DNA of 64,000 nt from Pseudobacteroides cellulosolvens ATCC 35603 = DSM 2933 (GTDB lineage Bacteria > Bacillota > Clostridia > Acetivibrionales > DSM-2933): assembly GCF_001262605.1 (NCBI RefSeq), contig NZ_LGTC01000001.1:2337501-2401500 (forward strand), in the 5' to 3' direction. The position numbers were made by a program, and so were the translations under genes. Each line of letters begins with the position of its first letter. The first letter of the stretch is position 1. The notes under the pieces were generated by a model. It worked only from the letters and a program-made list of their open reading frames with translations, was not told the DNA's origin and ran no database searches. Below, piece by piece: positions 53,527 to 63,146 of this stretch.

Positions 53527-55779
53527 CTATTTTTTATTTTTAATCTGTTTTTCTACTGCTTTTATGAAATTGTCGGTCTTATTTCCCTTAACCTTTACAT
53601 CAGGAGTAATTTTCTGCCCCATTATGTTTTTCTCTTTAACATTCCAATAGAATGAAACAAGATAAACAAGGTACTTTTTGGATTTATTTTCGTATACGGT
53701 TTGCCCAACACCTTTTCCAAATGTAGGTCTTCCTACAATAGTAACATTAGGTAAGTACTTCTTTAGCCCTAGTGCAAGAAGCTCTGAACTGCTGGCGGAA
53801 CGCTCATTCGTGAAAACAAAAATCCTTTTAAACTTCACAAGGTTAGCATCGGAATAATATGAATCCATATAGCCGTCACGATATATAAGGTAACTGGTAG
53901 CACATTGAGGAAGTAGTAAATCCAGTATCTCATTGGCTGCTTTGGTTAACCCTCCGCTGTTATCCCTCAAATCTATTATCAAATTCTTGTCTTGAGGCTT
54001 ATTTATTTTATCAATAGCCTTTTTAAAATCCCTTGATGTATTTGATGTAAAAGAATTAATTCCTATGTAGAAAATATCATTTGCCACGAGTTTGGATATT
54101 ATATGGCTGGAATTATCCAAATTCATGATGCTGTCATAATCCTTGCCTGAAATAACAAATGAAAAGATATCATCCTTTGGCTTGATGGATTTTATAAAAG
54201 CTTCAATATCTTTAATGCTTACATCCTTTTTTGTGTTGAACTTCTTCGATTTCTTATCAAAATCCTTGACTCTGTCCAAGTAAAGGTAATTTTCTTTGAT
54301 AAAGTCAGTAATCTGTCTGCTTTCAGGCAGCTTCCTTTTTTCCAATTCTGTTTTAAGCCTTGCTGCAGTCTTGTTGTTTTTATTTGCCTTTAATGCCTTG
54401 TTATTATAATCCTCAGAATTCTTATAGTCCTGTAAAATATAGTATTCACATGCCGTAAGGGCCAGAACCTGGTCGTATTCTGGATTAACAGCCAGTATTT
54501 TCTTATAACAATCTATTGCTTCCTTATGTAGATTAATATACGAATAACTATCCCCCAGGTACCATAGAATATCAATATTTTTAGGAAATTTGTTGAGACC
54601 TTTCTTTGCAAGGCTTATACATTCATCATAGTTCTTCATGTAAAAAAAAGCACTTACCCTATCCACAATCGCATCCAAATAATCAGGCTCTATTGTTAAA
54701 GCCTTATTAAACATGGCTATTGACTCTTTAAATTTACTCTGGTTGAGATAAATGCAGCCCTTAACATCATAGGCAAAGGTATTATCGCTATCTAAATCCA
54801 AAACCTGCTTGCACAATTCCTCTGCTTCCTTGTACTCTTCATTCATCGTAAGGTTCTTTGCCTTCCACAGCTTGGCATAAGATGAATCTTTATCAATAGC
54901 CAAGGCTTTATCAAGGCTTTCCAAAGATTCCTTGTACATTTCCAAATAATATAATGATCTGCCCTTAAATACGTGGATTTCATGAACTTCCGGTGCTATC
55001 TCAATGGCCTTATCAAAGCATTTAATGGAATCTTCATATTTTCCCATATGACAGAGAGCATCTCCCTTACCTGCTAATGCATCAATGCCATTCTTACCCT
55101 TGCTTAAATTAATGGCTTTGTCATACATCTCTATTGCTTCTTGGTAATTAGAAGAATCATTCAAAATATCTCCTTTGTATATGTATGCCTCAATGTTGTT
55201 TGGGTCATACTTGATAGCCTTATCATATAAACCCAGGGCTTCTGATGCTTTTCCAAGCCCTTCCAAGGCATATCCCTTATTTAAATACGCAAAAGAAAGC
55301 CTTGGGTTTTTTAAAATTGCCCTATCGCTGTACTCAATTGCCTCATCATAACTTTCCATCATGTTTAAAGCATATGAAATATTGCTGATATATGCGGCAT
55401 TTTCCGTGTCAAACTTATTGGCAGCTTTATAGTTATCCAAAGCATTTTCAAATTCTGATCTTCCAGAGAATGCATTGCCTTTTGTGTTGTAAGTATCAGC
55501 CAATTTCGGATCAAGCTTTATAGCCTTATCACATTCTTTTATGGCTTCATCAAACTTTCCTAAAGCCTCAAGTGCTTTCGCCTTGCCAGCTAGTGCTCCA
55601 ACCTTTTCCGGATTAATATCCAGTGCTTTATCATAGTATATAAGAGCATTTTTATAGTCCTCTTCTCCTAGATACTTATCTGCCTGAACCTTATATGAAT
55701 CAACCCTCCTACTGTCTGTACAGCCCTGTATAAACAAAGGAAATAGCATCATACACAATAGTAGAATACTTTTTTTCAT
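53527..55779 (-). CDS. TPR-repeat lipoprotein with C-terminal S41 protease domain
   Basis: About 750 residues. A lipoprotein signal ends at FIQGC (Cys about 20). About a dozen tetratricopeptide repeats follow (residues about 30-470, unit pattern A-x2-Y-x-KA-I-x-DP). The C-terminal 280 residues form an S41 (C-terminal processing peptidase) domain: NLIIDLRDNSGG, then NERSASSSEL and GRPTFGKGVGQ. The Ser (about 663), Lys (689) and Gln (693) of the family's active site are present with near-normal spacing. No PDZ domain is evident, so the TPRs may replace it in substrate choice. It would sit outside the membrane and cut surface or lipoprotein substrates. ATG at 55779 has GAGGT eight bases upstream. 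TTG at 55785 is too close to it. Confidence 0.85.
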   Translation of the reverse strand: MKKSILLLCMMLFPLFIQGCTDSRRVDSYKVQADKYLGEEDYKNALIYYDKALDINPEKVGALAGKAKALEALGKFDEAIKECDKAIKLDPKLADTYNTKGNAFSGRSEFENALDNYKAANKFDTENAAYISNISYALNMMESYDEAIEYSDRAILKNPRLSFAYLNKGYALEGLGKASEALGLYDKAIKYDPNNIEAYIYKGDILNDSSNYQEAIEMYDKAINLSKGKNGIDALAGKGDALCHMGKYEDSIKCFDKAIEIAPEVHEIHVFKGRSLYYLEMYKESLESLDKALAIDKDSSYAKLWKAKNLTMNEEYKEAEELCKQVLDLDSDNTFAYDVKGCIYLNQSKFKESIAMFNKALTIEPDYLDAIVDRVSAFFYMKNYDECISLAKKGLNKFPKNIDILWYLGDSYSYINLHKEAIDCYKKILAVNPEYDQVLALTACEYYILQDYKNSEDYNNKALKANKNNKTAARLKTELEKRKLPESRQITDFIKENYLYLDRVKDFDKKSKKFNTKKDVSIKDIEAFIKSIKPKDDIFSFVISGKDYDSIMNLDNSSHIISKLVANDIFYIGINSFTSNTSRDFKKAIDKINKPQDKNLIIDLRDNSGGLTKAANEILDLLLPQCATSYLIYRDGYMDSYYSDANLVKFKRIFVFTNERSASSSELLALGLKKYLPNVTIVGRPTFGKGVGQTVYENKSKKYLVYLVSFYWNVKEKNIMGQKITPDVKVKGNKTDNFIKAVEKQIKNKK

Positions 55780-55809
55780 TAACAATTACCTCACAAATAA
55801 ATGCAAAAA

Positions 55810-56226
55810 TTAATAGCTTAACATTCCTAAAAACTCATCCAGTTTATTTTTTATAAAAGATTCAAATGATGTATTAAGAAATGTTATATTATGTTTATCG
55901 TCAACTTCTACCATTTCCCACTCACCTTTTTTTGAAAAACCTATACTGTGACCATTATAATAGTCACCCAAAAATACTATATCCTTTAATTTTTCCGCTT
56001 TTGATTCTTCATAAATCTCTGATGCCTGTACTAATCCTCCATAAAGCATAAAGTAATTGTCTCCGATATCACCATAACCAATCTCTTCTAAATATTCAAT
56101 ATAATCTGCCGGAACACCAGGGTGCTCTTTTGTAATTACATTAATTTCATCTTTTGGCATTCTTTCAAATGAGCTTCTGATACCTTTTTTGATTAGTTGA
56201 TATAAAAATTCGTCATATCTTCCCAT
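55810..56226 (-). CDS. SUKH (SMI1/KNR4) family protein
   Basis: A 138-residue cytoplasmic protein with the SUKH fold pattern: HPGVPADYIEYLEEIGYGDIG near 35-55, DIVFLGDYYNGHSIGFSKKGEWEMVEVDD, and a C-terminal SFESFIKNKLDEF helix. SUKH proteins are often immunity proteins against contact-dependent or polymorphic toxins, but many stand alone. No toxin gene is adjacent here: neighbours are the S41 lipoprotein and the cellulase. It may be an orphan immunity gene. Confidence 0.8.
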   Translation of the reverse strand: MGRYDEFLYQLIKKGIRSSFERMPKDEINVITKEHPGVPADYIEYLEEIGYGDIGDNYFMLYGGLVQASEIYEESKAEKLKDIVFLGDYYNGHSIGFSKKGEWEMVEVDDKHNITFLNTSFESFIKNKLDEFLGMLSY

Positions 56227-56320
56227 TGATACTTAATCCTTTCCTTAAAATATTACTAAATATATTAGTTGATTTTATATATGATTAGTAATAACTAAGA
56301 ATTAACTTTCGCTATAAATT

Positions 56321-56360
56321 TTGCTTATGTGTTGACTTAACTCATCAACACATAAGGCAA
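56321..56360. terminator. Hairpin after the GH9 gene, probable terminator
   Basis: TTATGTGTTGA (56325-56335) and TCAACACATAA (56345-56355) pair perfectly, with TTGC/GGCAA extending the stem outward. It is about 20 bases past the GH9 stop. The following T-rich stretch on the minus strand is short, so termination efficiency is uncertain. Confidence 0.6.
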
Positions 56361-56380
56361 ATTAATTTCTAAGTCATTGC

Positions 56381-58306
56381 TTAGCTATAACTTATGACAG
56401 ATGCACTAAAATGCTTTGCTACATTAATTATGTCACTCATATTTATTGCTCCATCCTGGTTCACGTCCAAATCCTGTTTGTATTTTCCGTCTCCGGACGT
56501 ACTATTAAAAACCAGTGCATACGCCATGATATCAGACATATTTATTGCACCATCACCGTTAGTGTCTCCAATCCACATCAATATAGGACTGGTACTTGTT
56601 GATAATTGAACATTACCATTTACCACAACCTTGGAGATTTCTCTTTTTAAATAATTCTTCTTGCTTATAATTAAAGTATGTCCCGATAGACTTCCCGAAA
56701 CGCCGGAAATCTCAAAGAAACCATTCGAGTCTGTAATAGCCTCGACATCTGCATCTTTAACCTCAACCTTAAAGCCGCCCTTTATATATGCTGCATATTG
56801 GCTTGGAACTGAAAAATCAGGTGATATGTATCCGGTAATCTTATAATCATTTTGATTAGATGATGTAGGAGTAACTACTGGAGTCGGTGTTGGCCTAATA
56901 CTTACCTGTGCTCCGAAATGCTTTGCCATCCCGGCTAACGCACCGACAAATGCTGCATTATAATCTATTGCCACCTCAGTATATTGATACTCATCAACAC
57001 TCTCTTTAAAAGTATCGGTTTTATCGGGACCTCCAATCAAAGCACCCCTTAATACATATTTTGCAGGAGTCTTATCTGCGTTGTTTTCATATCCCTGCCC
57101 CCCCTGTGCAGCCCTATGGTGGACAAATGAGGACCACTTTGTTCCAAAACCCACTTCATAAGACATATTGGCAGGATTCTTACCAAGGATATAATCCATC
57201 TGTGACTGAGCAAAATCCAGGTATTTCTGGTTTGGTGATACCCTGTTGAATAAAAAGGCAACCATTGATTCCGCAGCGGCATATCTTAAAACCCCCCAGT
57301 AGTGAAGTACCCTAAGTCCTGCTGGTGTCTTATCCAGTGTATTTATCCAGTAATCGAGATTTGACTGGACCGAAGTTTTAAAAGTAGTATCTCCTGTCAG
57401 CTCTGCAATCTTCAGATGAGCTGCAAGATACATGTTATCCCAGCACATGGTCCATTTATTTTTTAATGGATCTTCCTGGTTAATATTCTTTTGGAGGGCA
57501 TAATCTTTTGCTTCAGTCATATACTGCTCGTTCTTTTCTGCCACATAGAGCCATATCGCACCCCATGCTAAATCATCATACATGCTTGTAGACTGGTAAA
57601 AGAATTGGTAATCCCCTATTTTAGGTGATGCCTTGCAAAGTTGGTAAAGCTCCTTTGCAGCTTTCAGGCATTTATCTGCATATGCAGAATCTATACTTTT
57701 ATAGTTTAAATACATAAGTGCCAATGCTGCAACAGTTTCTCCTACAATATCAGTTGCAGGATTAGATGGGTTAGCCACATAAAGAGCAGGCCTGTCACCG
57801 GTCTGAAGCTCCGGAGCTCCCCAATACTGGTGGTCTATAATTCCATCTCCCAATTGATAATAAAAAGTAGTAGGATTTGGGTGGCACCTTAAAAAATAAT
57901 CTGTAAAATATTTTAGTTGTGAAAGCATTTTTTCAGTATTTCCTGTTGCGTCAAACACATCCCTGAACTCATAAATGGACCATCCAAGGACTGATGCGGC
58001 ATACCCTTGAGGCAAACCGAATTTAACATGGTCTCCTGCATCATGATATCCACCTGTCAAATCAAGGCCTACATCCACACCATCTGTAATATGACAGGGG
58101 CCTTTCCTCCACTCAAAAACATTATCATCGACAGCTTCCTTACCACACTTGTTTGCATCATAAAACTCAATAGCATATTTAAGTGCCGTTGCATAGTCGA
58201 AGCTTTCCGCAAATACCTGCATCCTATTAGGCAAAGCAGATATGATTAACGTCAGCATCAGTAAGAATACACTTGCCTTTCTTAAGCATTTGCCTGTTCT
58301 TTTCAT
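56381..58306 (-). CDS. Secreted GH9 cellulase with X-module and dockerin
   Basis: 641 residues: signal peptide (1-33, cut after VFA), GH9 catalytic domain (about 35-465), PTPTP linker (471-486), carboxypeptidase-like X-module (488-577) and dockerin (579-636). Catalytic features are complete: DAGDHVKF (DAGD 89-92, base Asp), VHHRAA (396-400) and YTEVAIDYNAAF with acid Glu444. The dockerin has two calcium-loop repeats, GDTNGDGAINMSDI and LDVNQDGAINMSDI. The enzyme hydrolyses beta-1,4-glucan and docks onto a scaffoldin cohesin. No CBM3c or Ig module is present. The X-module/dockerin pair resembles the type II pair at the end of C. thermocellum CipA. GGGAGGAG lies upstream of the ATG. Confidence 0.95.
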   Translation of the reverse strand: MKRTGKCLRKASVFLLMLTLIISALPNRMQVFAESFDYATALKYAIEFYDANKCGKEAVDDNVFEWRKGPCHITDGVDVGLDLTGGYHDAGDHVKFGLPQGYAASVLGWSIYEFRDVFDATGNTEKMLSQLKYFTDYFLRCHPNPTTFYYQLGDGIIDHQYWGAPELQTGDRPALYVANPSNPATDIVGETVAALALMYLNYKSIDSAYADKCLKAAKELYQLCKASPKIGDYQFFYQSTSMYDDLAWGAIWLYVAEKNEQYMTEAKDYALQKNINQEDPLKNKWTMCWDNMYLAAHLKIAELTGDTTFKTSVQSNLDYWINTLDKTPAGLRVLHYWGVLRYAAAESMVAFLFNRVSPNQKYLDFAQSQMDYILGKNPANMSYEVGFGTKWSSFVHHRAAQGGQGYENNADKTPAKYVLRGALIGGPDKTDTFKESVDEYQYTEVAIDYNAAFVGALAGMAKHFGAQVSIRPTPTPVVTPTSSNQNDYKITGYISPDFSVPSQYAAYIKGGFKVEVKDADVEAITDSNGFFEISGVSGSLSGHTLIISKKNYLKREISKVVVNGNVQLSTSTSPILMWIGDTNGDGAINMSDIMAYALVFNSTSGDGKYKQDLDVNQDGAINMSDIINVAKHFSASVISYS

Positions 58307-58424
58307 GTTAATCTCCTCCCAAAATAAAATTAAGTATTAACAAATAATTAACTGGTCATTAATCCAGTAATTTTTGAGTCTTGCTCTTATTTTTCTATCT
58401 ATAGTTAAAGTGATTAATGATTAA

Positions 58425-58453
58425 TCTATAATTTAATTATGTATAAAAGGCAA
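58425..58453 (-). promoter_or_regulatory. Candidate promoter of the GH9 gene
   Basis: On the minus strand TTGCCT (58453-58448), 17 bases, TATAGA (58430-58425), about 120 bases before the GH9 ATG. Both boxes match four of six positions. Confidence 0.42.
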
Positions 58454-58800
58454 GCCCCTCTATTTTATTTTATCATAAATAACCAATTATTTAAAATTAC
58501 CTGCATTAGCATGATCAAAAAATACTTCCGCTATAAATTTGTTATTCAAGCAACAAGATATTACACGAAACAACAATTTGTTTAACAATTACTTTATACA
58601 AAATGATAAAGCATAATCTAGATTTCCTTATTGTGAGAAACTGTAGCATTTAAAGGTATCAAATTAATTATTTTAATACATTTTATCATTTTTTATAATT
58701 TTTTAATTTTTAATTAAAATTATCAGACATAATTTTATTATCTACGTATTCTTTAATATAAACACAATGTAAAAATAATTTTATGGAGGACTTGATTATT
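58454..58800. other. AT-rich spacer between divergent GH9 and PspC genes
   Basis: I see no gene, repeat or convincing hairpin here. Only the GGAGGA ribosome-binding site of the PspC gene (58785-58790) is recognisable. The PspC promoter must lie in this stretch but no single site stands out. Confidence 0.5.
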
Positions 58801-59007
58801 ATGAATAACAAATTATATCTTTCGGATAATGATAAAAAATTAGCAGGGGTTTGCGGTGGATTAGCTGAATACTTTGGAATGGATTCAACTCTGGTCAGAT
58901 TGATTTGGGTAATACTTACCTTGTTTGCCGGACTTTCCATACTATTCTACTTAGCAGCATGGTTAATTATTCCAAGAAAACATTTATCATCCGATAAAAT
59001 TTGGTAG
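58801..59007 (+). CDS. Small PspC-domain membrane protein
   Basis: 68 residues. A PspC core (KLYLSDNDKKLAGVCGGLAEYFGMDSTLVRLIWVI) is followed by a transmembrane helix (about 38-58) and a basic tail. In enterobacteria PspC senses envelope stress. The stand-alone short form is common in Firmicutes and its role is unclear. ATG at 58801 is chosen because GGAGG lies 11 bases upstream. The in-frame ATG at 58783 overlaps that site. Confidence 0.9.
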   Translation: MNNKLYLSDNDKKLAGVCGGLAEYFGMDSTLVRLIWVILTLFAGLSILFYLAAWLIIPRKHLSSDKIW

Positions 59008-59017
59008 TAGGTTAAGG

Positions 59018-59198
59018 AAAGGGCATTTCATAGAAACAAATCACTTTTAATTATTATATAAGAATTAACAAGTAATTAACTTGCCAATGAGGCATTTCAA
59101 AAAGCTGAATGAATCATATTACACAAAAAATACTTGAATAATGTATTTTTGAAATGTCCTAAATCATACCATCAATTCCGCTTTCTGAAATGCCCTTT
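59018..59198. repeat. Nested inverted repeats between convergent genes
   Basis: Outer arms 59018-59036 and 59182-59198 (AAAGGGCATTTCA and its complement) enclose inner arms 59091-59104 and 59146-59159 (CATTTCAAAAA and its complement). All four arms share a GxCATTTC core. It fills the space between the convergent PspC and mutarotase-like genes. It may be a bidirectional terminator or a small MITE-like element. Confidence 0.65.
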
Positions 59199-59208
59199 AT
59201 GCAGTACT

Positions 59209-60123
59209 TTAGTCATTACTTAAAATATGCTTTGAAACCAAATCTTCTATATTTTTTTCGGTAAACTCTTTAATTGATATGCCTTTTTTAAGCTCCCATG
59301 TTTCTATAAGGGTAGATGAGCCTTCTACTTCCAACTTTTCCAATGGACTTAATATTTCCATCTCAACAAGCTTGCCATTGGTATAAGTTTCATAGGAAGC
59401 ACCCGAATCAGGATAAATCATACCGGCTATATAGTCTGATCTTTTTATAAAAAGACTGTCGTTTCTAATATAAGCTGCCCAGCCTTCCTCATTATTTGTT
59501 CCCATTTTGAATGACTCATCTTTTGCAGGCTTTACATCCAAAACTACATATTGATCCAACCATGAAACACGCTCATCGTTAAAGCGGGTATATGGCCATA
59601 AAACAATTGATCTATTTGGTAAACTCCCTGTACTACTTTTTGTAAGGGGTATGATTTCCTTACCACCAGGTTCCATAACAGTTACACTCCAGGTTGACAG
59701 TTCCACTGGCCATGCATTAAAATTTGTTAATTTATGTTCTATTTTAACTCTATTCTCATTGGGGTCAAGAGTTATAACCATCTCTTTCTGTATTTGCGTC
59801 CATGGTTCAATCTCTTGAGTAACATGTACCCCATTTTCAACAATCTCATATTTCACAGGATTATTATCTGCTATATATGTTCTCGGCACATTTTCAGGGC
59901 TGTGCCAAAGTCTGTGTCCACCCATAATCCTCCAAGTTCCAAACTTGGTATCTAAAGTAATATCAGCTTTCTCACAAAACTGGTTTTCCCCTCCAATAAA
60001 ACCGAATCTTATAATTCTTGGGCCGCAGTCCAGCGTTACAACAAGATTTACCTCATTATTGGATATTTCAATGCATTTTCCAAAATCAAAATATTTAATT
60101 TCACTTATCTTTACTTTATTCAT
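59209..60123 (-). CDS. Conserved protein, galactose-mutarotase-like beta-sandwich (hypothetical)
   Basis: 304 residues without signal peptide or membrane helix. The pattern VNLVVTLDCGPRIIRFGFIGGENQF, GGHRLWHSPENVPRTYIADNNPV, EPWTQIQKEMVITLD and LSTWSVTVMEPGG is typical of aldose-epimerase-like (DUF4380-type) proteins that bind sugars in the cytoplasm. Assignment rests on these motifs. No enzyme function is established for the group. It follows cellobiose phosphorylase on the same strand, but a terminator-like hairpin lies between them, so a shared transcript is uncertain. A sugar-handling role fits the neighbourhood. Confidence 0.65.
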   Translation of the reverse strand: MNKVKISEIKYFDFGKCIEISNNEVNLVVTLDCGPRIIRFGFIGGENQFCEKADITLDTKFGTWRIMGGHRLWHSPENVPRTYIADNNPVKYEIVENGVHVTQEIEPWTQIQKEMVITLDPNENRVKIEHKLTNFNAWPVELSTWSVTVMEPGGKEIIPLTKSSTGSLPNRSIVLWPYTRFNDERVSWLDQYVVLDVKPAKDESFKMGTNNEEGWAAYIRNDSLFIKRSDYIAGMIYPDSGASYETYTNGKLVEMEILSPLEKLEVEGSSTLIETWELKKGISIKEFTEKNIEDLVSKHILSND

Positions 60124-60151
60124 ATTACACCTTCTTTATAAGAAATATCAC

Positions 60152-60231
60152 AAAACACTTTAAGCCTGTTTAAGCTGCTATTCCCAACGTAAAGTAAGAA
60201 GTTCAGCTATAAAGGTCTAAAGTGTTTTTTA
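60152..60231 (-). terminator. Terminator-like repeat after cellobiose phosphorylase
   Basis: AAAACACTTTA (60152-60162) pairs with TAAAGTGTTTT (60218-60228), and an inner AGCTG/CAGCT stem supports it. The right 20 bases are identical to 36564-36583. T runs are present on both strands, so it may end transcription from cellobiose phosphorylase before the next gene. Confidence 0.6.
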
Positions 60232-60249
60232 AAAATCGCTTGCGATTTT
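60232..60249. repeat. Second copy of the ATCGC-TT-GCGAT palindrome
   Basis: AAAATCGC and GCGATTTT around TT, the same core as at 52536-52557. Here it lies between cellobiose phosphorylase and the mutarotase-like gene, directly next to the terminator-like repeat. Confidence 0.7.
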
Positions 60250-60375
60250 ATCAATCTATATTAAAAGTTATAGATCTATTACATTTGTCTTAAGCAAATT
60301 ATGGTGCAATATACACCATAATTCTTAAGACACTAATTTACCTTTATAAATTCTTAAAAGTTGAAGGATCAATGA

Positions 60376-62811
60376 TTATCCCATTATTACTTCAACATTG
60401 TGAGTTCCCTTATCCTGTATGTGAGGAATAAAGTTACCTTCCTTTTCAACTCCATCAATTATAACCTTCTTAACACCTTTATTAATTTTATTAGGGTTCT
60501 TTATTGTAATATTATATACTGTTTCTCTGAAAACCCTCTTTATTTTGATGTTATCCCAATCCTTAGGAACGCATGGATCAACAACAATTCCATCATAGTC
60601 AGGTCTTACACCCAATATCCATTTTGTTATAGCTTCGTAGTTCCATGCAGCTGTTCCTGTAAGCCATGAGTTCTTTGCTTCCCCAGGCTTAACAGCATCC
60701 TTACCTGCAATCATCTGAGCATAAACATATGGCTCCATCTTGTGAATTTCGCTGATATCTTCAATGTAAGCAGGAGCAATCTTTGAATAGTATTCAAAAG
60801 CTTTTTCTCCTCTGCCTAAAACTGTTTCAGCAATCATTATCCATGGATTATTGTGGCAGAATATACCTGCATTTTCCTTATAACCTGGAGGATATGAAGA
60901 AATTTCTCCAAGATTTACATGATACTCACTGTATGCCGGATTCTGCAACACACAACCATACTTTGTGTTGAGGTACTTATCTACAGATTCCATAGCCCTT
61001 AAAGCTTTACCGCTTTCAACACCGATTCCTGCCATTACGCAGAAGCCCTGCGGCTCAATAAAGATTTTACCCTCTTCATTCTCATCACTACCAACTTTGT
61101 TGCCGTAGAAGTCATAAGCACGTAGGAACCAATCCTTATCATACCCGTGAGTTTCTACACAGTCTTTCATCTTTTGAACTTCATTCATGATGCTCTGACT
61201 CTTTTCCTTATTGCCCAATTTATCAAAGAGCTGTGCATACTCTTTTCCTATATAAACGAACATACCACCTATAAACACTGACTCTGCAGTTCTTCCCTGC
61301 TTGTTCTGGCAAGTCTGGAAGGATTCATCAGGATTAGTTGAGAAGCAGTTGAGGTTCAAGCAATCATTCCAGTCTGCTCTACCGATAAGCGGCAATCCGT
61401 GAGGTCCTAAATTATTTAATGTATAAGTGAATGATTTTTCAAGATGTTCAAGTAATGTACCTGTGTTATTTGGATTGCAATCATATGGAACCTGCTCATC
61501 CAATATTGAAATATCGCCGGTTTCCTTTATATAAGCTGTAGTAGCCAGAATTAACCACAATGGATCATCATTAAATCCTGAACCGATTTCATTATTACCC
61601 TTTTTAGTAAGAGGCTGGTACTGGTGATATGCACTACCATCCTCAAACTGTGTAGCAGCAATGTCAAGTATTCTTTGTTTTGCTTTATGTGGTATCTGGT
61701 GAACAAATCCGAGAAGATCCTGGTTGGAATCTCTAAAGCCCATACCTCTACCTATACCTGTTTCAAAGAAAGAAGCACTTCTTGACATGTTAAATGTTGT
61801 CATACACTGGTATGGGTTCCATATGTTAACCATTCTGTTTAACTTCTCATCATCACTTTCAACTGAGTATTTTGACAATAAATTATCCCAATGTTTTGCC
61901 AAATCTGCTAATGCCTTTTCAACTGCATTGTTGTCCTTATACTTTTCAATTAAAGCCACTGCTTTAGATTTATTAATTACTCCCTTTGAAACCCATTTTT
62001 CCTCTTCCTTGTTTTCAACATAGCCTAAAACAAAAACAAATACTTTTTCTTCATTTGGAGCAAGCTTTACATTCAGACCATGTGATGCAATAGGGTTCCA
62101 TCCTGTAGCTACTGAATTTCTAGATTTACCTTCAGCAACAACCTCAGGTTCATGCAATCCGCCGAACTGACCCAAGAATGTGTCTCTGTCAGTATCAAAT
62201 CCGTCAATAGGAGTATTTACACTATAAAATGCAAAATGATTACGTCTTTCCCTGTAGTCTGTCTTATGATAAATAACGCTTCCATCTACTTCAACAGCTC
62301 CAATGCTGTAAGTTCTTTGGTAGTTTGTCATATCATCATAAGCATTATAAAGACAGAATTCTATGAATGAAAATAGTGAAACTTCTTTTGCACTGCTTCC
62401 TGTATTCTTTAAGGATACTCTGTGTATCTCAACATTATCACCAAGAGGAATGGTATAAGTAATTTCAGTCTGAAGGTTGTTCTTAACACCCTTAATCTTT
62501 GTATAGCCGAGACCATGTCTGCATTCATAGCTGTCAAGATCCTTTTTAACAGGCATCCAGCTTGGTGAGTAATATTCATTTCCATCTTTAATGTAGAAAT
62601 ATCTTCCGCCATTATCAAGTGGAATGTTGTTATATCTGTATCTTGTTATTCTTCTAAGTCTTGCATCCTTGTAAAAGCAGTAACCTCCTGCTGTATTTGA
62701 AACAAGACCAAACATATCATCACTGCCAAGGTAATTTATCCAGGGATATGGAGTTTTCGGAGTGTTTATAACATATTCCCTGCTTTTATCATCAAAGTAT
62801 CCAAACTTCAT
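60376..62811 (-). CDS. cbp: Cellobiose phosphorylase (GH94)
   Basis: An 811-residue cytoplasmic enzyme that splits cellobiose with phosphate into glucose 1-phosphate and glucose, saving ATP. The sequence matches the C. thermocellum enzyme closely from its first residues ([25 protein letters not shown]). Catalytic Asp483 lies in [12 protein letters not shown] (477-488). [16 protein letters not shown] and [13 protein letters not shown] are further family blocks. Cellodextrin phosphorylase is longer at the N-terminus and less similar. ATG at 62811 is chosen for AAAGGAG upstream. An extended frame to 62877 lacks a site and is out of line with the family. Confidence 0.96.
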   Translation of the reverse strand: MKFGYFDDKSREYVINTPKTPYPWINYLGSDDMFGLVSNTAGGYCFYKDARLRRITRYRYNNIPLDNGGRYFYIKDGNEYYSPSWMPVKKDLDSYECRHGLGYTKIKGVKNNLQTEITYTIPLGDNVEIHRVSLKNTGSSAKEVSLFSFIEFCLYNAYDDMTNYQRTYSIGAVEVDGSVIYHKTDYRERRNHFAFYSVNTPIDGFDTDRDTFLGQFGGLHEPEVVAEGKSRNSVATGWNPIASHGLNVKLAPNEEKVFVFVLGYVENKEEEKWVSKGVINKSKAVALIEKYKDNNAVEKALADLAKHWDNLLSKYSVESDDEKLNRMVNIWNPYQCMTTFNMSRSASFFETGIGRGMGFRDSNQDLLGFVHQIPHKAKQRILDIAATQFEDGSAYHQYQPLTKKGNNEIGSGFNDDPLWLILATTAYIKETGDISILDEQVPYDCNPNNTGTLLEHLEKSFTYTLNNLGPHGLPLIGRADWNDCLNLNCFSTNPDESFQTCQNKQGRTAESVFIGGMFVYIGKEYAQLFDKLGNKEKSQSIMNEVQKMKDCVETHGYDKDWFLRAYDFYGNKVGSDENEEGKIFIEPQGFCVMAGIGVESGKALRAMESVDKYLNTKYGCVLQNPAYSEYHVNLGEISSYPPGYKENAGIFCHNNPWIMIAETVLGRGEKAFEYYSKIAPAYIEDISEIHKMEPYVYAQMIAGKDAVKPGEAKNSWLTGTAAWNYEAITKWILGVRPDYDGIVVDPCVPKDWDNIKIKRVFRETVYNITIKNPNKINKGVKKVIIDGVEKEGNFIPHIQDKGTHNVEVIMG

Positions 62812-62849
62812 TTTATAAGCTCCTTTCGAGTATTTAAAGACACACCTAA

Positions 62850-62877
62850 AAGCTACACTATTTAAATGTGCTGTCAA
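62850..62877 (-). promoter_or_regulatory. Candidate promoter of cellobiose phosphorylase
   Basis: On the minus strand a perfect TTGACA (62877-62872) is followed after 16 bases by a weak TAGCTT (62855-62850), about 40 bases before the ATG. The poor -10 leaves it tentative. Confidence 0.35.
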
Positions 62878-62904
62878 TAAAATTTTATGGAATCACTTAG
62901 GAAT

Positions 62905-62994
62905 GCCTTAGAAATAACTTCGTATTCTCAAGGACAAAATCCCGACGATTTAACGGAGTTTTGGATGATGAGAATCGGATGTTATTTCTTAGCC
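62905..62994. repeat. Long inverted repeat between ABC permease and cellobiose phosphorylase
   Basis: Arms of about 26 bases (62905-62930 and 62969-62994; TTAGAAATAAC...ATTCTCA against its complement) pair with few mismatches around a 38-base loop that itself has short complementary segments. It may terminate the sugar-transport operon or be a small mobile repeat. The rest of 62812-63146 is AT-rich with nothing else recognised apart from the candidate phosphorylase promoter and ribosome-binding site. Confidence 0.65.
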
Positions 62995-63146
62995 ATTACT
63001 TATTATAAAATCTCTAAACTGTCTACAAACTTGTACCTACAAAAAGACCATTATAGGGTGTAATTTAATGTTAAAACCTTATAACAGCCTTATATTCAAA
63101 ATTTATTTAGTTTTTAAGCAACTTAAAATAAATAAATATTCTATAA

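Noticed and set aside
62812..62877. Extended N-terminus of cellobiose phosphorylase
   Set aside because: The internal ATG has AAAGGAG upstream and matches the family's N-terminus exactly.
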